Part shown: piece after piece, positions 19,284 through 26,268 of the stretch | How positions within the stretch are numbered: the first letter of the stretch is position 1 | Layout of the letters: the number at the start of each line of letters is the position of its first letter | Source: Christiangramia oceanisediminis | GTDB lineage: Bacteria > Bacteroidota > Bacteroidia > Flavobacteriales > Flavobacteriaceae | DNA: 64,000 bases | Direction of reading: 5' to 3' | Assembly (NCBI RefSeq): GCF_022570735.2 | Contig: NZ_JANCNS010000003.1 | Span: 434,001 to 498,000, forward strand | Program-made: the position numbers and the translations under genes | The notes under the pieces: generated by a model | Database searches by the model: none | Seen by the model: the letters and a program-made list of their open reading frames with translations, nothing else | Told to the model about the DNA's origin: nothing

Positions 19284-20471
19284 TTAGTCTAGAATCTCAG
19301 TAACCTGACCAGCACCTACAGTTCTACCACCTTCACGGATAGCGAAACGTAGACCAACGTTCATTGCGATTGGCTGAATAAGCTCCACTGTAATAGTAAG
19401 GTTATCACCTGGCATTACCATTTCAACTCCTTCTGGAAGGTTGATAGTTCCAGTTACGTCAGTTGTACGTACGTAGAACTGAGGACGGTAGTTGTTATGG
19501 AATGGAGTGTGACGTCCACCTTCTTCTTTCTTAAGGATATAAACCTCTGCTTTGAATTTAGCGTGAGGAGTTACAGATCCTGGCTTGGTGATTACCATAC
19601 CTCTAGAGATCTGAGTTTTCTCGATACCTCTTAGAAGGATACCTACGTTATCTCCAGCTTCTCCTCTATCAAGAATCTTACGGAACATCTCAACTCCAGT
19701 AATAGTTGAAGTAAGTTTTCCAGCTCCCATACCGATGATCTCTACAGGATCTCCAGTGTTAGCAACACCAGTTTCGATACGTCCAGTTGCAACAGTACCA
19801 CGACCAGTAATAGAGAATACATCCTCGATAGGCATCAAGAAAGGCTTATCTACATCACGCTGTGGAAGTTCAATCCAAGAATCTACAGCTTCCATAAGAT
19901 CAAGAACAGTCTTAGACCATTTCTCATCACCTTCTAGAGCTCCAAGTGCAGAACCTGAAATTACAGGACCGTTATCACCATCATACTCGTAGAAAGAAAG
20001 AAGATCCCTAACTTCCATCTCAACTAGCTCAAGAAGCTCCTCATCATCAACAAGGTCTACTTTATTTAAGAATACAACGATTCTTGGAATACCTACCTGG
20101 CGTCCAAGAAGGATGTGCTCACGAGTTTGTGGCATAGGTCCATCAGTCGCAGCAACAACAAGAATAGCACCGTCCATCTGAGCAGCACCAGTTACCATGT
20201 TCTTAACGTAATCGGCGTGACCAGGACAGTCAACGTGAGCATAGTGACGGTTCGCAGTTGAATATTCAACGTGTGAAGAGTTAATTGTAATACCTCTTTC
20301 TTTTTCTTCCGGAGCGTTGTCAATTTGATCAAACGCACTAGCCTCTGAATATCCAGCATCAGCCATTACCTTAGTAATAGCAGCAGTTAATGTAGTTTTT
20401 CCGTGATCTACGTGTCCAATTGTACCAATATTTAGGTGCGGTTTGGAACGATCATAAGTTTCCTTTGCCAT
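19284..20471 (-). CDS. tuf: Elongation factor Tu
   Basis: 395 aa GTPase that delivers aminoacyl-tRNA to the ribosome. GHVDHGKTT at about 18-26 (P-loop), the [12 protein letters not shown] block, NKVD and [11 protein letters not shown] motifs, and domains 2 and 3 are complete. It lies downstream of four tRNA genes and upstream of tRNA-Trp, the same tRNA-tuf arrangement as thrU-tyrU-glyT-thrT-tufB of enterobacteria. Codon use is strongly biased, with long runs of identical preferred codons, as expected for a highly expressed gene. Confidence 0.99.
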   Translation of the reverse strand: MAKETYDRSKPHLNIGTIGHVDHGKTTLTAAITKVMADAGYSEASAFDQIDNAPEEKERGITINSSHVEYSTANRHYAHVDCPGHADYVKNMVTGAAQMDGAILVVAATDGPMPQTREHILLGRQVGIPRIVVFLNKVDLVDDEELLELVEMEVRDLLSFYEYDGDNGPVISGSALGALEGDEKWSKTVLDLMEAVDSWIELPQRDVDKPFLMPIEDVFSITGRGTVATGRIETGVANTGDPVEIIGMGAGKLTSTITGVEMFRKILDRGEAGDNVGILLRGIEKTQISRGMVITKPGSVTPHAKFKAEVYILKKEEGGRHTPFHNNYRPQFYVRTTDVTGTINLPEGVEMVMPGDNLTITVELIQPIAMNVGLRFAIREGGRTVGAGQVTEILD

Positions 20472-20528
20472 AATTAATACTTATTTAATCTTAGTTATAT
20501 ATTAGTGTTCAATTTTATACAAAACTAG

Positions 20529-20600
20529 AGCCAACGACGGGAATTGAACCCGTGACCTCTTCCTTACCAAGGAAACGCTCTACCCCTGAGCTACGTCGGC
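20529..20600 (-). tRNA. tRNA-Thr (GGT anticodon)
   Basis: Acceptor GCCGACG / CGTTGGC with one G-U pair; anticodon stem TTTCC/GGAAG with loop TTGGTAA gives GGT; T-loop TTCAATT. Last of four tRNAs before tuf. Confidence 0.97.
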
Positions 20601-20839
20601 CTCAATAAACCAGCTGATTCAAACAGCTAAATCCATAAACCATAACTGGCTTACGGAAATAATCAGGATTCACATACCCATGCCGAAATAACTCATTCTT
20701 GATAAGCTATAAAACAGTATCGAAATATAAAAGTCTGGAAAACCTTTAAATTTCGTTCTTGACTTTGACCGGGGATTTCCTGATTCGGTTTTATTTAGCA
20801 ATGAAGTCTATTTATAAAACAAACTCCAAAAATGCTTAG

Positions 20840-20912
20840 AGCGGGAGACCGGGTTCGAACCGGCGACATTCAGCTTGGAAGGCTGACGCTCTACCAACTG
20901 AGCTACTCCCGC
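20840..20912 (-). tRNA. tRNA-Gly (TCC anticodon)
   Basis: Acceptor GCGGGAG / CTCCCGC; anticodon stem TCAGC/GCTGA with loop CTTCCAA gives TCC; T-loop TTCGAAC. Third tRNA of the tuf-linked cluster. The 239-base gap between it and tRNA-Thr(GGT) shows nothing I can identify. Confidence 0.97.
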
Positions 20913-20988
20913 ATTCGATTCAATATTCAAGATCCTTTATTCAAGATTAATCCTGAATCTTAAATCTTTTAATTTTGAATCATTTTTG

Positions 20989-21071
20989 TGGGGAGAGCAG
21001 GATTCGAACCTGCGAAGTCGAAAGACAACAGATTTACAGTCTGTCCTCGTTGGCCGCTTGAGTATCTCCCC
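20989..21071 (-). tRNA. tRNA-Tyr (GTA anticodon)
   Basis: 83 nt with the long variable arm expected for tRNA-Tyr; acceptor GGGGAGA / TCTCCCC; anticodon stem ACAGA/TCTGT with loop CTGTAAA gives GTA. Confidence 0.97.
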
Positions 21072-21390
21072 AATTAAATTTCCACTATTTCATAGAACCA
21101 TTGCTGAAGCAATTTCGCCCTATTGGATTTTAAAACGGCTGCAAATTAAAGCAAATTTCAACCAGCATCCAAGGCATTTTTAAAATTTAAATCGAAAAAA
21201 ATTCAACCTCCTGATGAACAGGAAAATAAAATTGAATTCTCTTCATTCAAACTTCAGCATTTCAAACTTTCTAGAGCCGATGGAGGGACTTCCCTCGACT
21301 GCCGCTCGGGATAAACTTCTCGTCCCTTTATTGCTTTTCTGAAATTAATCTGAAAATCAATCCCGCTGCGCGTTCTTTTCACTATTTCAG
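21072..21390. other. 319-base spacer between tRNA-Tyr and tRNA-Thr(TGT) with a tRNA 3'-end copy
   Basis: No gene is seen. It contains the 18-base tRNA-Thr 3'-end copy at 21273-21290 and the 36-base repeat core at 21291-21326; the rest is AT-rich spacer. Confidence 0.7.
21273..21326 (-). repeat. tRNA-associated repeat element with copy of the tRNA-Thr 3' end
   Basis: Read on the minus strand, a 36-base core (21326 to 21291) begins GGGACGAGAAG, includes TCCCGAGCGGCAGTCGAGGGA minus its last base, and is followed by AGTCCCTCCATCGGCTCT (21290 to 21273), an exact copy of the 3' end of the tRNA-Thr(TGT) gene and the two bases after it (21406 to 21389). GGGAC of the core pairs with GTCCC of the copied tRNA end. 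The core is homologous to the elements behind the tRNA-Lys genes at 39997-40372. Confidence 0.75.
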
Positions 21391-21464
21391 AGCCGATGGA
21401 GGGACTCGAACCCACGACCTGCTGATTACAAATCAGCTGCTCTAGCCAGCTGAGCTACATCGGC
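21391..21464 (-). tRNA. tRNA-Thr (TGT anticodon)
   Basis: Acceptor GCCGATG / CATCGGC; anticodon stem GCTGA/TCAGC with loop TTTGTAA gives TGT; T-loop TTCGAGT. The T-stem GTGGG/CCCTC has one U-U mismatch. First tRNA of the tuf-linked cluster; its 3' end is duplicated 116 bases downstream. Confidence 0.96.
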
Positions 21465-21503
21465 CTTTAGCCCTACTTTTTCAGCGTTTTTTCCGCATAA
21501 AAA

Positions 21504-21525
21504 AGTCCGCTATTTCTAACGGACT
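21504..21525 (-). terminator. Terminator after hpf, abutting the tRNA-cluster promoter
   Basis: AGTCCG / CGGACT stem with a 10-base loop; on the minus strand it is followed by TTTTTTATG. It lies 54 bases after the hpf stop and immediately downstream of a -7 box (21527-21534). Confidence 0.7.
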
Positions 21526-21526
21526 G

Positions 21527-21555
21527 CAAATGTATATAAATTATTCCTTTATCAA
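21527..21555 (-). promoter_or_regulatory. Promoter of the tRNA-Thr/Tyr/Gly/Thr-tuf cluster
   Basis: On the minus strand TTG (21555-21553), 18 bases, then TACATTTG (21534-21527), a good match to TTG-N19-TAnnTTTG. The predicted start at about 21520 falls inside the hpf terminator hairpin. Confidence 0.6.
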
Positions 21556-21578
21556 AAAATAATTTTTAAAAATTTACG

Positions 21579-21881
21579 CTAGACATGGGCGCTCATTTTT
21601 TCTTTTCTTTTTATGAGTTGTCTCTGCAGTGAATTAACACATTCATCTACACATGCCTCAAACTTATTGCATGTTTTCTTTACCATCAGGTCTCCACCGG
21701 GGATACTCAATAAAATTTCAGTTATCTTATTTTCCTTTCCGCTTGTGTTTTGCACTTTGAAATAGACATCAGCATAAATGATCTTATCAAAGTAAGTTTC
21801 TAATTTATCTAATTTTTTCTGAGTGAAGTCAATCAATTTTTGATCGGCATTGAAGTTTACGGACTGCAGATTTACTTTCAT
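21579..21881 (-). CDS. hpf: Ribosome hibernation promoting factor (short HPF/RaiA family)
   Basis: 100 aa with the S30AE fold: MKVNLQSVNFNADQKLIDFTQKKLDKLETYFDKI at the N-terminus, then two strands ending in FEACVDECVNSLQRQLIKRKEK. Such proteins bind the 30S decoding groove in stationary phase and block tRNA and mRNA binding. The dimerisation extension of long HPF is absent. It lies 35 bases downstream of xerC and ends before a terminator. Confidence 0.92.
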   Translation of the reverse strand: MKVNLQSVNFNADQKLIDFTQKKLDKLETYFDKIIYADVYFKVQNTSGKENKITEILLSIPGGDLMVKKTCNKFEACVDECVNSLQRQLIKRKEKMSAHV

Positions 21882-21916
21882 ATCAAGTAATGATTTAATT
21901 AAACAAAAAGCTTCAG

Positions 21917-22807
21917 TTATTTTTTATTGTTCCGGGGATGAGCCTGCTTATGGATTTTGCTCAATTCTGCGATACTATTGTGAGTGTAGACCTGTGTCGC
22001 CGCCAGGCTGGCGTGACCCAGGAGTTCTTTTACCGCGTTTAGGTTAGCACCCTGGTTCAATAAATGAGTGGCAAACGAATGCCGCAATATATGCGGACTC
22101 TTCTTCAGTTTGCCAGACACCTCACTAAAATAATTATTTATAATTCTATAAACAAGACTTTCATATAGTTTATCTCCCCTTGAAGTAAGAAAAAGATGTT
22201 CATTATCGCTATCCCCAGCAATAGCCATTCTTTCAGTAAAATACCTGTGGGCAGTTTGCTTAATGGAACCCAACAAAGGTATATAACGCTCTTTATTTCG
22301 TTTACCCAAAACCTTGAGGTTGGAATTTTCTATATCCAGATCCCCGAGTTTGATTTCAATGAGCTCTGCACGCCGGATCCCGGTGGAATAAAAAAGCTCT
22401 ACCATGAATCGATCCCGAATTCCTTCAAAATCACTGGTATCGATATTTTCAAGCACCTGGCTAACTTCAACCTGTGAAAAAGGCACCTGCACTTTTTTGG
22501 CAGTTTTCAATGCCCGGTGTTTTACCAGCGGACTCACCTCTATTTCGCCTATTTTTAATAGGAATTTGTAATAGGTCTTTAAAGAAGAGATCTTCCTGTT
22601 GATACTTCTATTGGAAATACCATCTTCTGAAAGCTGTACGATCCAGCTGCGTATCTGGGAATAATTAACGTTTTTTGAATCATCCTGGCCAAATTGAGAT
22701 TGCAGGAATTCCTGAAAAGAAAGCAGGTCGGCCCTGTAGGCCGTGATAGTATGCTCTGAATAATTCTTTTCGAGCTGAAGATAATCCAGGAAGGCAGAAA
22801 AGGGCAT
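21917..22807 (-). CDS. xerC: Tyrosine recombinase XerC-like
   Basis: 296 aa from the ATG at 22807 (MPFSAFLDYLQLEKNYSEHT). An upstream in-frame extension would be translated from the terminator hairpin and is not family-like. The catalytic set is complete: Arg145 (STGIRRAEL), Lys169 (LGKRNKERYIPL), His239 and Arg242 (HILRHSFATHLL), His265 (LGHAS) and the nucleophile Tyr274 (TQVYTH). It has an N-terminal SAM-like core-binding domain. Likely role: chromosome dimer resolution at dif. No mobile element surrounds it, and the rpsU-xerC-hpf order is that of the core genome. Confidence 0.92.
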   Translation of the reverse strand: MPFSAFLDYLQLEKNYSEHTITAYRADLLSFQEFLQSQFGQDDSKNVNYSQIRSWIVQLSEDGISNRSINRKISSLKTYYKFLLKIGEIEVSPLVKHRALKTAKKVQVPFSQVEVSQVLENIDTSDFEGIRDRFMVELFYSTGIRRAELIEIKLGDLDIENSNLKVLGKRNKERYIPLLGSIKQTAHRYFTERMAIAGDSDNEHLFLTSRGDKLYESLVYRIINNYFSEVSGKLKKSPHILRHSFATHLLNQGANLNAVKELLGHASLAATQVYTHNSIAELSKIHKQAHPRNNKK

Positions 22808-22810
22808 AAA

Positions 22811-22859
22811 AAAACTGTTGATAAACAAAGTTAAGAAACTTTGGTCTATCAACAGTTTT
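22811..22859 (-). terminator. Long terminator hairpin between rpsU and xerC
   Basis: Outer arms AAAACTGTTGATA / TATCAACAGTTTT and inner arms CAAAGTT / AACTTTG with loop AAGA; on the minus strand a run of seven T ends two bases before the xerC ATG. It starts 33 bases after the rpsU stop. Confidence 0.85.
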
Positions 22860-22891
22860 GAATATCTGTTCAGATTTTACGATCCGGTAGA

Positions 22892-23086
22892 CTAGATATC
22901 TTCTGCGTCTCTAAGATGCTGAATGTACTCTGCCTTTTGGATCTGGGCTCTTCTTTCTACAGAAGGCTTAGTAAAATGCTGACGATCTCTTAGCTGACGC
23001 ATAGTTCCGGTCTTGTCGAACTTACGCTTGAAACGCTTAAGAGCTCTATCTATATTTTCTCCGTCTTTAACTGGTATAATTAACAT
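22892..23086 (-). CDS. rpsU: 30S ribosomal protein S21
   Basis: 64 aa from the ATG at 23086 (MLIIPVKDGENIDRALKRFKRKFDKTG), the standard S21 start; an in-frame extension upstream would run through the Shine-Dalgarno sequence. The basic RQLRDRQHFTKPSVERRAQIQ block is typical. In Bacteroidota, S21 together with S18 and S6 holds the 16S rRNA 3' tail and hides the anti-Shine-Dalgarno, which explains why genes in this phylum rarely use SD sequences. The rpsU mRNA itself carries a perfect SD, consistent with self-control. It has its own promoter and a terminator. Confidence 0.97.
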   Translation of the reverse strand: MLIIPVKDGENIDRALKRFKRKFDKTGTMRQLRDRQHFTKPSVERRAQIQKAEYIQHLRDAEDI

Positions 23087-23090
23087 AGTG

Positions 23091-23106
23091 TCATCACCTC
23101 CTTTCT
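23091..23106 (-). promoter_or_regulatory. Perfect Shine-Dalgarno sequence of rpsU
   Basis: On the minus strand AGAAAGGAGGTGAT is the exact 14-base complement of the 16S 3' tail ATCACCTCCTTTCT; GGAGG ends 10 bases before the ATG. It is the only such site noticed in the window. Confidence 0.9.
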
Positions 23107-23120
23107 TTTGGAATCGGGTG

Positions 23121-23150
23121 CAAATATACTCCAATTAATTTACCTGCCAA
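23121..23150 (-). promoter_or_regulatory. Promoter of rpsU
   Basis: TTG (23150-23148), a 19-base spacer, TATATTTG (23128-23121): a full Bacteroidota consensus. The predicted leader is about 30 bases and consists largely of the SD region. Confidence 0.8.
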
Positions 23151-23226
23151 TATTTATTTCAAAAATTCAATTTCACATCTTGACATCATAATTTTCTGTA
23201 ATTTAATGAACTAAACCAATCATTAA

Positions 23227-24099
23227 ATGAAAAGACACTTTAGCTTTCTGTCCCTCCTCCTGTTTTGCCTTCCTCCTATATATGCCTTTCAGAATTTTGA
23301 TGATGTCCAGATCGAGATCACTCCGGTAAACAAGAACGTATATATGCTCACAGGCGCGGGGGGAAATATTGGTATTCTTACCGGTGATGACGGCATCTTT
23401 ATGATAGACGATCAATTTGCTCCCCTTTCAGAAAAGATCATTCAAAAATTAAAGACCATCAGCGAACAGCCAGTCACCTACCTGGTTAATACGCATCATC
23501 ACGGTGACCATACCGGTGGCAATGAAAATTTCAAGGAACAGGGAGCCCTCATTTTCGCACACGAAAATGTTCGAAAGCGAATTAAGGACAATAAAGAAAT
23601 TTCTGGTACCGGGATGCTTCCCGTAATCACTTTTAATGAAGAGGTCAACCTGCACCTTAATGAAAATGATATTATGGTGGTGCATGTTCATAATGCACAT
23701 ACCGATGGAGATGCCCTTATCTATTTTCCGCAGAGCAATGTGCTGCACACCGGCGACACTTTCTTCAACGGCCGGTTTCCTTATATAGACCTTAACAGTG
23801 GCGGCTCGGTAGACGGCGATATTGAGGCTGCGAGAACCGGTCTTTCCATAATAAATGAAAACACCAGAATAATCCCGGGGCACGGAAGTGTTGCTTCCTA
23901 TGAAGATTATAAAAACTACCTGAAAATGATGGAAGGGATACGCAGTAACATTCAGAATGCGATGCGGATGGGTAAATCAAAGGAGGAGATCATTTCAGAT
24001 TCCAGTCTTACCAGCGAATTTTATACCGACGAAGAGATGAAGGATACTTTTATCACCGGTCCCCGGATAAGGGAAACATTTTACGAAAGCCTGAAATAA
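23227..24099 (+). CDS. Secreted metallo-beta-lactamase-fold hydrolase
   Basis: 290 aa. Residues 1-20 (MKRHFSFLSLLLFCLPPIYA) are a signal peptide, so the enzyme is periplasmic. The zinc site HxHxDH reads THHHGDHTGG with His90, His92, Asp94 and His95; further ligands are likely in VHNAHTDGDALIYF and IIPGHGSV. This is the broad cyclase/hydrolase branch of the superfamily often called MBL-fold metallo-hydrolase; nothing shows true beta-lactamase activity and the substrate is unknown. It stands alone, divergent from rpsU and convergent with the acyl-CoA dehydrogenase gene. Confidence 0.9.
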   Translation: MKRHFSFLSLLLFCLPPIYAFQNFDDVQIEITPVNKNVYMLTGAGGNIGILTGDDGIFMIDDQFAPLSEKIIQKLKTISEQPVTYLVNTHHHGDHTGGNENFKEQGALIFAHENVRKRIKDNKEISGTGMLPVITFNEEVNLHLNENDIMVVHVHNAHTDGDALIYFPQSNVLHTGDTFFNGRFPYIDLNSGGSVDGDIEAARTGLSIINENTRIIPGHGSVASYEDYKNYLKMMEGIRSNIQNAMRMGKSKEEIISDSSLTSEFYTDEEMKDTFITGPRIRETFYESLK

Positions 24100-24102
24100 A
24101 AA

Positions 24103-24123
24103 ATCCCGGCCTAAAGCCGGGAT
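24103..24123 (-). terminator. Terminator between the convergent hydrolase and acyl-CoA dehydrogenase genes
   Basis: Perfect 8-base stem ATCCCGGC / GCCGGGAT, loop CTAAA. The T-run (TTTTTTATTT) is on the minus-strand side, so it mainly serves the acyl-CoA dehydrogenase gene, 15 bases after its stop. Confidence 0.8.
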
Positions 24124-24138
24124 AATTACATATTTCGA

Positions 24139-25311
24139 TTATTTGACCGTAGCCGGTTTATATTCTTTTTGATCGATCACCATTTTGGCAATGATCTCTT
24201 TCAGGATTTCTGAAGTTCCACCACCAATTGGTCCCAGTCTGCTGTCGCGGAAAAGCCTGGCCATTGGATAATCTTCCATATAACCGTAACCTCCCAGCAT
24301 CTGAAGGCATTTATAGATCACCTCATCTGCGATCTTTGTACCTAGCAGCTTGGACATACTGGCTTCCTTTACTACATATTCTCCATCATTCAGTCTCTGG
24401 GCTACCGAATAATTGAATTCCTTGATCACCTCTATTTCGCTGGCCATTTCGGCTACAGAATGTCTTAAGGCCTGGAACTTATCCAATGTTTTTCCAAAAG
24501 CCTCGCGTTCTTTCATGTATCCTAATGCATAATCCAGGGCATATTCAGACCGGGCATGGGCATTGATCCCCATGATAAGCCTCTCCATCGCGAAATGTTC
24601 CATGATATAACTAAAGCCTTTTCCTTCTTCTCCAAGCAGGTAATTTGCCGGAACCTCAACATTATCAAAGGCAAGTTCAGCAGTATCTGAGGCCCTCCAT
24701 CCAAGCTTATTCAGTTTGGTAGCGTTGATACCCTCAAATTTTTTGTCTACAAGCAGAATGCTCATTCCTTTGTTGCCTTTTTCAGGATCGGTTTTAGCAG
24801 CTACCACGTAAAAATCGGCGTAAACTCCGTTGGTGATAAAGGTTTTTGAACCGTTCAGGATATATTTATCGCCTTTTTTGATCGCTGTAGTACGCATTCC
24901 CGCAACATCAGAGCCTCCAAAAGGTTCTGAAATACACAGGCATCCTATTTTTTCACCTTCTATGGCCGGAGTAAGATATGACTCCTTTAACTCATGACTG
25001 GCCTCTGCCTTTAAATGTGTCATGGCCAGGTAAGCATGGGCCCACATTGCCGCAGCGAAGCCTCCAGAATCTATCTTCTGAAGTTCCTCCAGGAAGATCA
25101 CGGTATAAAAGAGGTCCAGCCCCATTCCGCCATATTCCTCTGGCTGGTTAAGACCGAAATAGCCCATTTCACCGAATTTCTCCCAGATGAAGCGCTCGAT
25201 GGTTCCTGTTTCTTCCCATTTATCTATATGAGGCACCACCTCTTTCTGAAGAAATTCTTTAAAACTCTTCCTGAAAAGTTCGTGTTCCTCTGTAAAATAT
25301 CTATTGCTCAT
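24139..25311 (-). CDS. Acyl-CoA dehydrogenase
   Basis: 390 aa FAD enzyme that introduces the alpha-beta double bond in acyl-CoA. Family signatures: CLCISEPFGGSDVAGMRTTA (FAD and substrate region, about residue 125), GYGYMEDYPMARLFRDSRLGPIGGGTSEILKEIIA at the C-terminus, where the GGTSEI block contains the catalytic Glu of the short- and medium-chain group. Substrate chain length is not decided by the sequence. HMG-CoA lyase, another acyl-CoA degradation gene, is far away in this window, so no pathway assignment is made. Single gene with its own terminator. Confidence 0.95.
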   Translation of the reverse strand: MSNRYFTEEHELFRKSFKEFLQKEVVPHIDKWEETGTIERFIWEKFGEMGYFGLNQPEEYGGMGLDLFYTVIFLEELQKIDSGGFAAAMWAHAYLAMTHLKAEASHELKESYLTPAIEGEKIGCLCISEPFGGSDVAGMRTTAIKKGDKYILNGSKTFITNGVYADFYVVAAKTDPEKGNKGMSILLVDKKFEGINATKLNKLGWRASDTAELAFDNVEVPANYLLGEEGKGFSYIMEHFAMERLIMGINAHARSEYALDYALGYMKEREAFGKTLDKFQALRHSVAEMASEIEVIKEFNYSVAQRLNDGEYVVKEASMSKLLGTKIADEVIYKCLQMLGGYGYMEDYPMARLFRDSRLGPIGGGTSEILKEIIAKMVIDQKEYKPATVK

Positions 25312-25388
25312 TTCTTTTTCGAGTTTAGGCCGAAGGCCAGTTTCCTAATTACATATTCTGAAATTTGGGAGCGGAATATTCCCAAAAA

Positions 25389-26255
25389 TTAGTTTAAGCC
25401 CAAATATAATTTAATTCTATCGATTTTATCGGAAGGAAAACCGTCGATTTGTGCTAATTCTTCAAAACTGCGAATACCTTCATGCAAATTCCTGAAGTTG
25501 ATCACTTTTCGGGCTAACGTCTCGTTAAAATAAGGCAATTCAGCCAATTCATTCTCCCTGATGGTATTGATATTCTTTAGGCTTACATCAGGTTTTGATA
25601 TGATACCGAAATGCTTTTGTATATTCCCGATGGTTTCATCACTTAGACCGTAGACATCTTTTAACTGACTTACATCCAAAAAACCCCCTATGCTTTTTCT
25701 GTATTTGACGATACGCTGGGAAAGCACTTCTCCAACCCCCCGAACTATGACCAGGTCTTCAGCCGTAGCTGCATTAAGATCGGCTACTGGGATAGCGGTA
25801 ACTTCGGCACGAGTTGCTATATTTTGCTGCCTGACGTTTTGAGTCCATTCCGGAAATCGAAATGATGGTGCAATCACATTTAGCAGGCTATCTGAAACGC
25901 CTGTTACTTTCTGAAAATCCTCTTTTGAATTCACCCATTTTCCTTCGGCTCGATAAGCCAGCAGACGATCGATCTCTTCCACTTTCAGCCCAAGCTGGTA
26001 GCCTTTAAAGTCGGTTATAAAATTGGGGTTGAACGGATAGACGGTATCTTTCCTGGTATCTTCAGAAGATCTTATTGAATCCAGGCTTTTCAACATGGCC
26101 TCTACTTCAGGATCGGTTTCAGCACCTGGAGGATTAGGAATAAAATGATCATAGGAAAAGATCGCAACCTGGAAGATGATGATCAATAGGACCAAAAGAA
26201 AAATCCCATTCTGCTGACTTCTGGAAAGTGCAAAATGGGATTTTAAGAATTTCAT
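25389..26255 (-). CDS. Membrane-anchored helix-hairpin-helix (ComEA-like) protein
   Basis: 288 aa. A transmembrane segment at about residues 17-35 (GIFLLVLLIIIFQVAIFSY) anchors the protein; the rest is predicted periplasmic. It contains several helix-hairpin-helix units, for example DLNAATAEDLVIVRGVGEVLSQRIVKYRKSIGGF and NTIRENELAELPYFNETLARKVINFR, with the GVG and similar hairpins that bind DNA backbone. Related to ComEA of DNA-uptake systems, but with more HhH units; no other competence genes are near. It begins 13 bases downstream of the symporter stop, hence probably the same operon. Confidence 0.85.
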   Translation of the reverse strand: MKFLKSHFALSRSQQNGIFLLVLLIIIFQVAIFSYDHFIPNPPGAETDPEVEAMLKSLDSIRSSEDTRKDTVYPFNPNFITDFKGYQLGLKVEEIDRLLAYRAEGKWVNSKEDFQKVTGVSDSLLNVIAPSFRFPEWTQNVRQQNIATRAEVTAIPVADLNAATAEDLVIVRGVGEVLSQRIVKYRKSIGGFLDVSQLKDVYGLSDETIGNIQKHFGIISKPDVSLKNINTIRENELAELPYFNETLARKVINFRNLHEGIRSFEELAQIDGFPSDKIDRIKLYLGLN

Positions 26256-26268
26256 ATTTCAGAAAAAA

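Noticed and set aside
20986-21183. Open frame of 65 codons on the plus strand over tRNA-Tyr
   Set aside because: Begins inside the antisense of the tRNA and has no family resemblance.
21273-21406. Ordinary attL/attR pair of an excised island at tRNA-Thr
   Set aside because: Only 98 bases separate the copies, no integrase remnant is seen, and the same core with the same junction occurs at tRNA-Lys.
21917-22807. xerC as integrase of a mobile element
   Set aside because: It sits between rpsU and hpf in a core-gene block, with no cargo genes or attachment repeats at its ends.
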